Assembly: GCA_026993705.1 (NCBI GenBank)
Contig: JALWSJ010000422.1
Location: forward strand, 1-36,201
DNA from: Flavobacteriales bacterium
Lineage (GTDB): Bacteria; Bacteroidota; Bacteroidia; Flavobacteriales_D; Parvicellaceae
Reading direction: 5' to 3'
DNA length: 36,201 nucleotides
Shown here one piece after another: positions 25,956-33,823 of the stretch. Every line of letters begins with the position of its first letter. Position 1 is the first letter of the stretch. The notes beneath the pieces were generated by a model, which ran no database searches, was not told where the DNA came from, and saw nothing but the letters and a program-made list of their open reading frames with translations. Both the position numbers and the translations under genes were made by a program.

Positions 25956-26708
25956 ATGACTTTTTTTACTTTTATGACAAAGAATAATTTGAATGCTATA
26001 ATTTTTGCTGTGGCGATTGTGTTATCTGCCGTTTTTTTGGGACGTGCTTATGTGAACCGTAGTAAGAAAGACGGTGAAATTAGTGTTACAGGGCTTGGAA
26101 AAAAGGATTTTACTTCGGATTTGATTATTTGGGATGCAACTTTTGTGGAGGAGGCTTATGATTTAAAAGAAGCCTATCAACAATTGAAACAGGCTAAACA
26201 ATTAATTGAGAAATATTTAACGAATAAGGGCGTTCCTGACAGTCAGATTGTTTTTGAGGCGGTGGATGTTGCTAAAAACACCAGACGTTTATATAATGAA
26301 AGAGGAAATTATATGGGGGAAGAATTTGCTGGGTATCGTTTGCGTCAGCAGTTTACTATTGAATCGGGAGAGGTTGAAAAGATAGAACAACTTTCGCGAG
26401 AAATTACGGATTTATTAAACCAAGGGGTTACACTTTATTCGGAGTCTCCTCGTTACTATTATACGAAATTGGCAGATTTGAAAATTGAAATGATTTCTAG
26501 GGCAACGGAAGATGCTAGAATTAGAGCTGAGAAAATTGCCGAAAATTCTGGCGGTGTTTTGGGTAAGTTAAAATCTGCAAAAATGGGTGTTTTTCAGATT
26601 ACTGGACAAAATTCTAACGAGAACTACTCTTGGGGTGGAGCTTTTAATACGAGTTCCAAAAATAAAACGGCTTCGATTACGATGAAGTTAGTGTACCAAA
26701 TTAAATAG
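25956..26708 (+). CDS. SIMPL-domain protein, membrane-anchored
   Basis: 250 residues. An N-terminal hydrophobic segment (NAIIFAVAIVLSAVFLGRAYV, about 13-33) without a clear cleavage site is probably a membrane anchor, and the rest faces the periplasm. The SIMPL domain (DUF541) is shown by ISVTGLGKKDFTSDLIIWDATF near its start, KYLTNKGVPDSQIVFEAVDVAK in the middle, and ATEDARIRAEKIAENSGGVLGKLKSAKMGVFQI near its end, the last being the most typical family stretch. The function of such proteins is poorly known; BP26 of Brucella, which forms a channel-like assembly, is a relative. Met7 is an alternative start. The next gene begins 9 bases after the stop, so the two are probably co-transcribed. 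Confidence 0.85.
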   Translation: MTFFTFMTKNNLNAIIFAVAIVLSAVFLGRAYVNRSKKDGEISVTGLGKKDFTSDLIIWDATFVEEAYDLKEAYQQLKQAKQLIEKYLTNKGVPDSQIVFEAVDVAKNTRRLYNERGNYMGEEFAGYRLRQQFTIESGEVEKIEQLSREITDLLNQGVTLYSESPRYYYTKLADLKIEMISRATEDARIRAEKIAENSGGVLGKLKSAKMGVFQITGQNSNENYSWGGAFNTSSKNKTASITMKLVYQIK

Positions 26709-26717
26709 ATTTAGACT

Positions 26718-29700
26718 TTGCGTTTTTTATATACATATCTAGTTTTTTCTGTGCTACTTTTGTGTAGTTTGGTAGTTGATGCTCAATTTTACAGAGGTTC
26801 TAACCAATCATTTGGACAAAACAGGGTGCAATACAATTCTTTTGCGTGGCAACGTTATAATTTTCAAGAATTTGAAATTTATTTTACGGTTTCGGGTAAA
26901 AGCACCGCCATTTACACTGCTAAATCTGCACATAAGTTTAAGAAAGTTATTGAGCGAAAATTGGATATCGATTTGACCGATAAGTTGCAAATCATTGTTT
27001 ATAACTCGCTTTCGGAATTTAGGCAGAGCAACATAGGGCTTACCAATAACGAGAATACGAATATTGGTGGTGTTACTCAACTTTCCGACAACAAGCTATT
27101 TGTGTACTTTGACGGTAGTCATGAACATTTAGATGAACAAATAAAAAAAGGACTATCGGAAGTTGCTTTCAATAAAATTATTTACGGTAATAATTGGCGA
27201 GAAGCGATAAAAAGTTCTACAACGGTTTCTATGCCGGCATGGTTTAAACCGGGATTGTTGGCTTACTTAAAGCAAGATTGGAATACCGACATTGACAACA
27301 GGGTGAAAGAAGCCATTATGAGTGGCAAGTTTAAAAATTTAAATTGGTTGGAAGGTGAAGATGCGGAACTTGCGGGGGTTGCTCTTTGGAATTATATTTC
27401 TTCGGTGTATGGAGAAAAGATGATTCCCAACATTATTTACTTGACACGAGTCAGCAAGAATGTTGAAAGTGGTTTTTTGTTTTCTATTGGTGCTACAATT
27501 GACAATGTGGTTGCGGGAGTGATTCATTATTACCGTTCTCGATACATTGAAGATGATATGAGCAAGCAAGCGATAACACTAGAAGAAGTACCTGTAAAGA
27601 CAAAGAAAAGATACACCAAATATGCCGAATTTAAAGTGAGTCCGGATGGAAAATTCGCTTCCTATATTACCTACGAACTCGGACAATATCGCGTTTGGAT
27701 AAAAGATTTAACTCGTGGTAAAACTCGAAAAATAGGTCAAGGAAGTTATCGGTTGGATCGTATTCCTGATTATTCTTTTCCGGTAACCGTTTGGCATCCA
27801 TCAAGTACAACTTTTGTGTATAGCGAAGAACGAAAAGGGAAATTGGTTTTGAACCTCTACGATGTAGCGTCTAAGAAAACAGACACCAGAACGATTTTAA
27901 GACTGCAAAAGATATTAAGCATGAATTACAGTCCCGACGGTAAAAAAATGATTTTTTCTGCTGTTTCAAAAGGGCAAACCGATATTTATCTTTACAACCC
28001 TATCGGCAATAGCCAAAAGCAACTTACGCATGATTTCTATGATGATTTCCAACCTAACTTTGTCAACAACGGCACACAGATTATTTTTGCTTCTACCCGT
28101 CCGGACGACACATTAAGAAAAGAGAAAAAACCTAAAATAGAGTTTCAGAACGCAACAACAGATTTATTTGTTTTGGATATTGAACGCCCGAAACTCCGTT
28201 TGCAACGCATCACTAAAACACCTTTTGCTAATGAGTCTTATCCTGTCGAATACAGTAAAGGAAATTACACATATCTTTCAGACGAAACAGGAATCACAAA
28301 CCGATATAGAGCCTATTATGATAGTACGATTAGCAGTATAGATACGAGTATTCACTATCGTTATTTTTCGGTTTCGGAACAGTTGACAAATTTTGATAGA
28401 AACATACTGGAATTTTCAACGATTAAGAGCAGAGAAAACTACACGTATTTAATCCTCAAGGATGGGAAACATCATTTTTATACTTCTTCGTTTTCAAAAG
28501 ACTCTGCCGTAGAACCTGACGACGTAAAATACACCAAATTTATGAAATCTGTCTTATTGAAAAATGATGCTTATGAGGAGAAAATTACCCCAACTGAATC
28601 GGAGGATGAAGAGGAACAAAAGAAAGGAGAAATAGATATCAATAACTATCAATTTGAAGAAGACGTACAAACTGATGAGGTAGAAAAAGAAACAATAGAG
28701 GTTGTTTTTTCTGAAGATACCGAACCCATTAAAACGGTTAAAAACACAAATAAGAAAGGAGAACAAAAAGATTCGGTAGATTTTAAACCGCCTCGTCAAG
28801 AACTCTATGAAACCAACTTTACCATCAATCAAATGGTGGCTCAAATAGATAATGCTTTTCTAACACCTACCTATCAGCGTTATGATGGTGGAGGATACCG
28901 CAATTCAGGATTTAACGAATTGATAAAAGTCGGGGCTTCTGATTTATTTGAAGATTATCGGCTTGTCGGAGGGTTTAAACTACCGGTAAACCTTAATAAT
29001 ACTGAGTACTTATTAGTCTTTGAAGATTTAAAAAGCAGATTAGATAAAAAATACTTACTTTCAAGAAGAACATTTAAGCAAGTAGGGCAAAATTACGTAG
29101 AGAAGAAACAAACACTCTTATTTAAGTACGCTTTGAAATATCCTTTTAATGAAGTAGCTTCACTTAGATTAACCTCTAACCTTCGTTACGATAGAGATGT
29201 TTTGTTGAGTACCGAACAGGCTACGTTAACTTATCCTACACAACGCGATTATTTTGGAGGTCTAAAGTTGGAATATATTTATGATAATGCTCGTAAAAAA
29301 GGGTTAAACATTTTAGACGGAACACGTTTAAAACTTTGGGGGGAATTTTACCATCAATTAGATAAAGAAAAAACCGATTTTTTTGTACTTGGAGCAGACG
29401 TTCGACACTATCAAAAAATTCACCGCAGTTTTTATTGGGCGAGCAGGATAGCTACCAGTACCTCTTTCGGTCATCAAAAATTATTGTATTATATGGGAGG
29501 TGTTGACAATTGGTTGTTTGCTAAATTCGATAATTCAGTAGTGCCTTCATCTACACAAGGTTACCAATTCCAAACCATAGCTACACCCATGCGGGGCTTC
29601 TTCCAAAACACAAGAAACGGAAACTCTTTTGCGGTAATTAACAACGAACTTCGTTTGCCGATATTTAAGTATTTCTCTAAAAAACCTATTAAATCAGACT

Positions 29701-29981
29701 TCTTGGAAAATTTTATGATTATCGGTTTTGGTGATGTTGGTACAGCTTGGACAGGCTCTAACCCTTACGATACCAAAAACTCGTTTAACACAACCATTGT
29801 AAAAGGAGCAAATTATGAAATTATACTAAAAAACCAGAAAGAACCGATTGTATATGGTTATGGTGGAGGGCTACGTAGTAGAATTTTCGGTTATTATGTA
29901 CGTTTTGATATGGCTTGGGGTGTTGATGACCACATCTTACTGAAACCCGTCAAATACATCTCTTTATCTCTTGATTTTTAA
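26718..29981 (+). CDS. TolB-like propeller protein with degenerate peptidase-MA region and C-terminal beta-barrel
   Basis: 1087 residues, predicted outer-membrane associated. A TTG start is required: it gives a perfect signal peptide (RFLYTYLVFSVLLLCSLVVDAQ) and no in-frame ATG exists before the mature domain. About 40-280 looks like the peptidase-MA-like fold (MPAWFKPGLLAYLKQDW equals the family's P-x-W-F-x-E-G-L region), but no HExxH is present where it would be expected (GLSEVAFNKIIYG), so it is probably non-catalytic. A TolB/PD40-type beta-propeller (about 300-560: VSPDGKFASYITY, YSPDGKKMIFSA) follows, then an acidic linker (TESEDEEEQKKGEID..), then a C-terminal BamA/TamA-like barrel ending SLSLDF. 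Comparable proteins are common in Bacteroidetes with no fixed function. Confidence 0.78.
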   Translation: MRFLYTYLVFSVLLLCSLVVDAQFYRGSNQSFGQNRVQYNSFAWQRYNFQEFEIYFTVSGKSTAIYTAKSAHKFKKVIERKLDIDLTDKLQIIVYNSLSEFRQSNIGLTNNENTNIGGVTQLSDNKLFVYFDGSHEHLDEQIKKGLSEVAFNKIIYGNNWREAIKSSTTVSMPAWFKPGLLAYLKQDWNTDIDNRVKEAIMSGKFKNLNWLEGEDAELAGVALWNYISSVYGEKMIPNIIYLTRVSKNVESGFLFSIGATIDNVVAGVIHYYRSRYIEDDMSKQAITLEEVPVKTKKRYTKYAEFKVSPDGKFASYITYELGQYRVWIKDLTRGKTRKIGQGSYRLDRIPDYSFPVTVWHPSSTTFVYSEERKGKLVLNLYDVASKKTDTRTILRLQKILSMNYSPDGKKMIFSAVSKGQTDIYLYNPIGNSQKQLTHDFYDDFQPNFVNNGTQIIFASTRPDDTLRKEKKPKIEFQNATTDLFVLDIERPKLRLQRITKTPFANESYPVEYSKGNYTYLSDETGITNRYRAYYDSTISSIDTSIHYRYFSVSEQLTNFDRNILEFSTIKSRENYTYLILKDGKHHFYTSSFSKDSAVEPDDVKYTKFMKSVLLKNDAYEEKITPTESEDEEEQKKGEIDINNYQFEEDVQTDEVEKETIEVVFSEDTEPIKTVKNTNKKGEQKDSVDFKPPRQELYETNFTINQMVAQIDNAFLTPTYQRYDGGGYRNSGFNELIKVGASDLFEDYRLVGGFKLPVNLNNTEYLLVFEDLKSRLDKKYLLSRRTFKQVGQNYVEKKQTLLFKYALKYPFNEVASLRLTSNLRYDRDVLLSTEQATLTYPTQRDYFGGLKLEYIYDNARKKGLNILDGTRLKLWGEFYHQLDKEKTDFFVLGADVRHYQKIHRSFYWASRIATSTSFGHQKLLYYMGGVDNWLFAKFDNSVVPSSTQGYQFQTIATPMRGFFQNTRNGNSFAVINNELRLPIFKYFSKKPIKSDFLENFMIIGFGDVGTAWTGSNPYDTKNSFNTTIVKGANYEIILKNQKEPIVYGYGGGLRSRIFGYYVRFDMAWGVDDHILLKPVKYISLSLDF

Positions 29982-29993
29982 ACTCAAACAAAC

Positions 29994-30425
29994 ATGGATA
30001 TACAAACATTTGTTAGTCTTGTCCTCATCGGGCTATTAGCAGGAACACTCAGCGGATTTATCGGTATTGGCGGAGGAGTTATAATGGTACCTGCACTGAT
30101 TTTTGCTTTAGATGTTTCCCAACACGAAGCACAAGGGCTGAGTCTGACAACGATGTTACTGCCTATCGGAATTTTAGCTTTTTACAACTACTATATGGAC
30201 GGACAAGTAACCAATCAATTTATCGGTTATGCAGCCATCATAGCCGTCTCTTTTGTCATTGGAGGATATTTCGGTTCTAAACTTACACTAAAACTTAATC
30301 CTAAAATTGTAAAGCTGATTTTCGGTGTGTTAATGTTGTACATCGGAGCAAAAATGGTCAACGATGGTTGGGGTTATTTTAAAGAAAAAAAACAGGCTGA
30401 TGTTACACATCAGAAGAAAGTATAG
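29994..30425 (+). CDS. Half-size TauE/SafE-family membrane protein
   Basis: An inner-membrane protein of the sulfite exporter TauE/SafE (DUF81) superfamily, which transports small organic or inorganic anions. Typical members are about 250 residues made of two homologous repeats; this one is 143 residues with a single repeat and about four membrane segments. The signature GTLSGFIGIGGGVIMVPAL is at about 17-35, and GGYFGSKLTLKLNPKIVKLIFGVLMLYIGAKM forms the C-terminal half. The tail is basic (KEKKQADVTHQKKV). Single-repeat forms are known in Bacteroidetes and would have to dimerise. Its 3' end overlaps the convergent patatin gene by 23 bases, so no shared terminator separates them. Confidence 0.85.
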   Translation: MDIQTFVSLVLIGLLAGTLSGFIGIGGGVIMVPALIFALDVSQHEAQGLSLTTMLLPIGILAFYNYYMDGQVTNQFIGYAAIIAVSFVIGGYFGSKLTLKLNPKIVKLIFGVLMLYIGAKMVNDGWGYFKEKKQADVTHQKKV

Positions 30426-31290
30426 GTAACTCACCTGATTCGTATTCTTCAATAATTTCCTCTGCAATTTCTCGTCCGATGTTTATAATTTCTTGAGCTT
30501 TAAAAAAATCAAACAACCCGCAAGCATCGTCAGAAATAGGGATATAAATATCGGGGGGAATACGTTCTAATTTTGCTTTTATGACTTGGTCTATCAATAA
30601 ATTAACAGACTTATCAATAAGTTCAAAATTATTTAAACTGGTTTTCAACTTCTTATACTTTAGCTCACCCAAGTACTTCTTAAACTTATTAACTTTTGCC
30701 TGTAAGTTCTCATCTTTATCAGCTCGTTTATAAAAAGGAACATTCGCTACCACATTTACAGCGACTAGAATATCATCAGGTGTTCTCAATACCCTGTCAA
30801 TTGGCAAATTATTAATTGTTCCCCCATCAACCAACAAAGTAGAATCTGTTTTAACAGGCGTAAAAACCGTTGGAATAGAAATAGAAGCACGTACCGCATC
30901 AAAAATAGGACCTTGTGTAAAAACAATCTCCCTTTTATTCATAATATCCGTAGCAATTGCGGTGTAGTTAATTCCCAATTTTTCAATATCTCGATTAGGG
31001 ATAAACTTTCTAAGTTCCTCAAATAAACGTTCTCCTTTGATAAAACCATAGGTGCTAAACGTAAAATCAACCAACTTAAAAATATCCACCTTATCAATGC
31101 TTGTAATCCATTCCTTAAACTCCGGTAATTTCCCCAATACATAAACCGCTCCGACAAACGCTCCCATAGAAGTTCCCGCAATCGAACGAATTTTATACCC
31201 ATGCTCCTCCAATACCTCAATCACTCCAATATGAGCAATTCCTCTTGCTCCACCACCGGAAAGCACTAAAGCTACATCTTTGTTTATCAT
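30403..31290 (-). CDS. Patatin-like phospholipase
   Basis: A Ser-Asp dyad lipid acyl hydrolase. 295 residues, no signal peptide, so cytosolic or peripheral membrane. The oxyanion loop SGGGARGIAHIGVIEVLEEHG is at about 11-31, the nucleophile Ser41 in AGTSMGAFVGAVYV, and the catalytic Asp in LLVDGGTINNLP (about 152-163); all three required elements are intact. It is the RssA/YlbK/NTE type of bacterial patatin. Its start overlaps the stop of the upstream pseudouridine synthase gene by ATGA, so the two are translationally coupled, and its 3' end overlaps the TauE/SafE gene on the other strand. The physiological substrate is unknown. Confidence 0.9.
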   Translation of the reverse strand: MINKDVALVLSGGGARGIAHIGVIEVLEEHGYKIRSIAGTSMGAFVGAVYVLGKLPEFKEWITSIDKVDIFKLVDFTFSTYGFIKGERLFEELRKFIPNRDIEKLGINYTAIATDIMNKREIVFTQGPIFDAVRASISIPTVFTPVKTDSTLLVDGGTINNLPIDRVLRTPDDILVAVNVVANVPFYKRADKDENLQAKVNKFKKYLGELKYKKLKTSLNNFELIDKSVNLLIDQVIKAKLERIPPDIYIPISDDACGLFDFFKAQEIINIGREIAEEIIEEYESGELPILSSDV

Positions 31291-32042
31291 TTTTTAGTCG
31301 ATTTACCTTGTTTGCTCACCATCTTAATAAAACCTATTTCCTTTTTCGTCAGCTCTCTAAATTTACCTCGTGTAACTTGGTCTTTTTTTATCCCTGCAAA
31401 AGCAGTTCTATCCAGTTTTTTTACCTCATATCCAAGATGCTCAAACATTCTTCTCACGATTCTATTTTTTCCCGAGTGCAAAGTAACCAAAACCACCTTT
31501 TTATTATTTCCGTTCTTTCCATATTCAGCTTTATCCACTTTCGTGTAGCCATCTTCTAGTTCAAAACCCTTCAGCAATAATTCTAAATCTTTATCTGACA
31601 CCCCCTTATCCAATTCAACCATATACGTTTTTTGCACATTGTAGCTTGGGTGTGTCAATCGTTTAGCCAATTGTCCATCATTCGTAAAAAGTAAAAGTCC
31701 CGTAGTATTTCTATCCAAACGCCCCACCGGATAAATACGTTCCGAACAAGCCTTATCCATAATATCCATCACCGTTTTTCTTCCCTCAGGGTCACTCGCC
31801 GTTGTGATATAATCTTTAGGTTTATTCAAAATAAAATACTTAAACCGCTGACGAGAAAGAGGCTTCCCTTTATACTGAACCAAATCTCTAGGCGAAACCT
31901 TAAATCCCATTTCTTTCACCACCTTACCATTCACACTAATCTCCCCATTCGCAATCAATTTATCCGCTTCCCTCCTCGAACAAATGCCAGCGTCAGCAAT
32001 AAATTTATTCAATCGAACCTCATAAGTATTCTTTGTTTTCAT
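31287..32042 (-). CDS. RsuA/RluB/RluE/RluF-type pseudouridine synthase
   Basis: Isomerises a specific uridine of rRNA (or tRNA in the RluF case). 251 residues. An N-terminal S4 RNA-binding domain (about 8-65: RLNKFIADAGICSRREADKLI, ISVNGKVV) is followed by the synthase domain with KPKDYITTASDPEGRKTVMD, the catalytic-Asp motif VGRLDRNTTGLLLFTNDG, LTHPSYNVQKTYMVEL, and GKNRIVRRMFEHLGYEVKKLDR. The S4 domain plus MFEHLGYEV fits RluB best, but the target site cannot be fixed from sequence. Flavo-1-like copy B4 lies about 75 bases upstream in the same orientation. Confidence 0.92.
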   Translation of the reverse strand: MKTKNTYEVRLNKFIADAGICSRREADKLIANGEISVNGKVVKEMGFKVSPRDLVQYKGKPLSRQRFKYFILNKPKDYITTASDPEGRKTVMDIMDKACSERIYPVGRLDRNTTGLLLFTNDGQLAKRLTHPSYNVQKTYMVELDKGVSDKDLELLLKGFELEDGYTKVDKAEYGKNGNNKKVVLVTLHSGKNRIVRRMFEHLGYEVKKLDRTAFAGIKKDQVTRGKFRELTKKEIGFIKMVSKQGKSTKK

Positions 32043-32115
32043 AGACCGGTAAAGATTTTCGGCAAAAATAGGACATTATTTGCGAGAAAGATAAGAAATC
32101 TACTAAATAGTTTTT

Positions 32116-32255
32116 GGGCGTTCCCATTACAGCATAAAAAAGCAGTTTCGCTACACAACACTACTTTTTAACGCTGTAATGGTCGGGCTATCCGCTATAT
32201 CTTTTGCCCTCCAAAAGGAGGGAGGGCAAAAGGATGCCGCTTCTATCCCTAACGC
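32116..32255 (-). ncRNA. Flavo-1-like structured repeat, copy B4 (class B)
   Basis: Read on the minus strand it opens GCGTTAGGGATAGAAGCGGC and closes GGGAACGCCC. P2 is identical to that of B1 (CCTTTTGCCCTCC..GGAGGGCAAAAG), while P3 is the ATTACAGCGTTAAAAAG..CTTTTTTATGCTGTAAT type of A2 and B3. It precedes the pseudouridine synthase gene in the same orientation. Its 5' hinge is also the left end of M1b. Confidence 0.72.
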
Positions 32256-32403
32256 GAGTGGAATGAGGATTAAGAAAGTGAGTTTTAGTTTCTTGAGACG
32301 ATGAAAAATTCTTTTGCATAGCCCCAGCTATGGAAAATAATTTTGAAGAAGTATAAAGGAAGTAAAAACGTTTTATGGTTCTCATTATGCTCGCGTTAGG
32401 GAT
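32245..32403. repeat. M1 repeat module, copy b (159 bp)
   Basis: Bounded by ATCCCTAACGCGAGTGGAAT and TGCTCGCGTTAGGGAT. The reverse complement of M1a aligns over its whole length. It contains GAGTTTTAGTTTCTTGAG, CGATGAAAAATTCTTTTG, a palindrome CATAGCCCCAGCTATG, and TTTTGAAGAAGTATAAAGG. The track ORF at 32188-32385 lies mostly in this repeat and is not a gene. This is the first module of the 710-base gap at 32043-32752. Confidence 0.75.
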
Positions 32404-32521
32404 GCTTCCAACTAACGTAAAAATATCGTGCTGAATATCAAATAGTTATAAAATTGTTGTTTTTTACGTTAGCAACAAAACTCAACTGTTTTTTACACAG
32501 TCGCTTAATAATCCCTAACGC
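32393..32521. repeat. M2 repeat module, copy b (129 bp)
   Basis: Bounded by GCGTTAGGGAT and ATCCCTAACGC, the inverted hinge. It shares CCAACTAACGTAAAAATA and AACTCAACTGTTTTTTACAC plus CAGTCGCTTAAT with M2a. An internal inverted pair ACGTAAAAA / TTTTTACGT would fold most of it into one hairpin. Confidence 0.72.
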
Positions 32522-32620
32522 CAGATTGTCTAAAAACCTAATTTACAGTAAGATTTATATCTGATTATCCATGTGTTATAATTCTTGTTTTCAAGTTTCT
32601 TAGGGTTTTTAGACAGTCTG
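32522..32620. mobile_element. 99-bp MITE with ACGC target duplication
   Basis: The left end CAGATTGTCTAAAAACCTAA and the reverse complement of the right end (CAGACTGTCTAAAAACCCTAA) match at 19 of 20-21 positions. ACGC occurs directly outside both ends (32518-32521 and 32621-32624), consistent with a 4-bp target duplication. Removing the element and one ACGC restores CCTAACGCAAGTGGAATGAG, a normal M2-to-M1 junction. There is no coding capacity. The parent transposon is unknown and no full-length relative is in the window. Confidence 0.75.
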
Positions 32621-32700
32621 ACGCAAGTGGAATGAGTGCATAGAAAGCGAATTTTAGTTTTCTTAAACAATGAAAAATTCTTTTGAGTATTCTTATACCA
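32621..32700. repeat. M1 repeat module, copy d (truncated)
   Basis: ACGCAAGTGGAATGAG, AGAAAGCGAATTTTAGTTTTCTT and CAATGAAAAATTCTTTTG follow the first half of M1b closely, then the similarity fades. The far end and closing hinge are missing. The leader of the downstream EI24 gene begins here. Confidence 0.6.
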
Positions 32701-32752
32701 TTTAAACATAAAAACGTAATTTTATTATTTTCGTAAAAACTTTTAATCAACG

Positions 32753-33607
32753 ATGCTCAAAGACCTGACCTTAGGATTTCGTAGTTACATAATGGCTACA
32801 CGATTTATCATCAAACACAAACTGTGGGTTTATTTTTTCTTCCCGATGCTTATGTTCGTGTTCATTTATTACCTCGGTGTAACCTTTGAAGAATGGAAAA
32901 TGCAAGCATCCACTGCAACAACAGAAGATGATATTTGGATAAAAATAATTCGAGCTCTAGAATACGGACTATACACCGCCTTAGCCTTTATGGTCTTTAA
33001 GTTTATGCGTTATATCCTAATTATTTTGCTCTCGCCTGTACTCTCTATAGTATCCGAAAGAGTAGAAAGAATAATAGCAGGTAATGTCTATAAATTCAAC
33101 CTTAAACAACTAATTAAAGATATTAAGAGAACCATAAATCTATCCATCAGAAATTTAATTTGGGAATTTGGAACCGTTTATTCCATTTACCTCATTGTCG
33201 CTATTTTTTCTTGGGTATTTAGTATTCCCGAACACATAACGACAACTATTAACACTACCGTATCTATGTTAATTGGGTTTTATTACTACGGCTTTAGCTT
33301 CATCGACTACCTCAACGAACGAAGAAGATTAACCATCTCAGAAAGTGTAATTTTCGTAAAAAAACACAAAGGATTTGCCCTTGCTTTGGGGTCTGTTTTT
33401 ACCCTTTTGTTTCATTACACGAATATTTATTTTGTTTCTATCAAAGACGACTTAACGAGCAACGCCTTTTTGACGTTGGTAATTTTTTCTTCCGTAATAA
33501 TGTCCATTATTCCTATTATCACTATCGTTGCCGCCACATTGGGGGTACACGAATTAGTAGATTTAACTACAAATCCTTATGCGTTGAAAAACACCGAAAC
33601 AAAATGA
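32753..33607 (+). CDS. EI24 / CysZ-like integral membrane protein
   Basis: 284 residues with about five or six membrane segments: KLWVYFFFPMLMFVFIYYLGV (about 23-43), a pair near 70-105 (YTALAFMVFKFMRYILIILLSPVLSIV), IYLIVAIFSWVFSI (about 140-155), GFALALGSVFTLLFHY (about 203-218), and VIFSSVIMSIIPIITIVAATLGVHEL near the end. The family signature is FYYYGFSFIDYLNERRRLTI followed by KKHKGFALALGS, and then the terminal IPIITIVAATLGV. CysZ members import sulfate; many EI24-domain proteins in Bacteroidetes are uncharacterised, so transport of sulfate is not claimed. It stands alone after the repeat cluster, with no obvious promoter in the degenerate M1d sequence. Confidence 0.82.
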   Translation: MLKDLTLGFRSYIMATRFIIKHKLWVYFFFPMLMFVFIYYLGVTFEEWKMQASTATTEDDIWIKIIRALEYGLYTALAFMVFKFMRYILIILLSPVLSIVSERVERIIAGNVYKFNLKQLIKDIKRTINLSIRNLIWEFGTVYSIYLIVAIFSWVFSIPEHITTTINTTVSMLIGFYYYGFSFIDYLNERRRLTISESVIFVKKHKGFALALGSVFTLLFHYTNIYFVSIKDDLTSNAFLTLVIFSSVIMSIIPIITIVAATLGVHELVDLTTNPYALKNTETK

Positions 33608-33726
33608 TTTAAGGTAAATATCTCTTTTCAATCATAATTACACCATAAAAACAAAATCTTTTCAACAAAACAACCAAAAATCATTAACAAGACTAAAAAA
33701 GTTATTTTTTTATTCACTGAAATAAA

Positions 33727-33765
33727 TATATTTGTTGTAAGGTATTGCATAGTAAATACTTTTGT
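33727..33765 (+). promoter_or_regulatory. Repeated promoter-like boxes before the TPR/PD40 gene
   Basis: TATATTTGTTGTAA (33727-33740) and TACTTTTGTTGTAA (33758-33771) are near-identical 14-mers 31 bases apart. Each contains a TAnnTTTG box. The TTG at 33735-33737 lies 20 bases before the second box, a good -33/-7 spacing, so the second box is the likelier promoter, with a leader of about 50 bases. The remaining 216-base gap shows nothing else. Confidence 0.55.
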
Positions 33766-33823
33766 TGTAAATATGCAGACTATAAAATAAACTTGATTAA
33801 AGTCAACTTCATAAACTGAAAAC

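Noticed and set aside
31245-31559. 104-residue plus-strand ORF
   Set aside because: Antisense shadow of the patatin/pseudouridine synthase junction, where both minus-strand genes carry full family motifs.
32188-32385. 65-residue minus-strand ORF in the 32-kb repeat cluster
   Set aside because: It runs across Flavo-1-like copy B4 and M1b, which are non-coding repeats present elsewhere without this frame.
32565-32750. 61-residue minus-strand ORF
   Set aside because: Starts beyond M1d and ends inside the 99-bp MITE; composition is not protein-like and it spans an insertion boundary.
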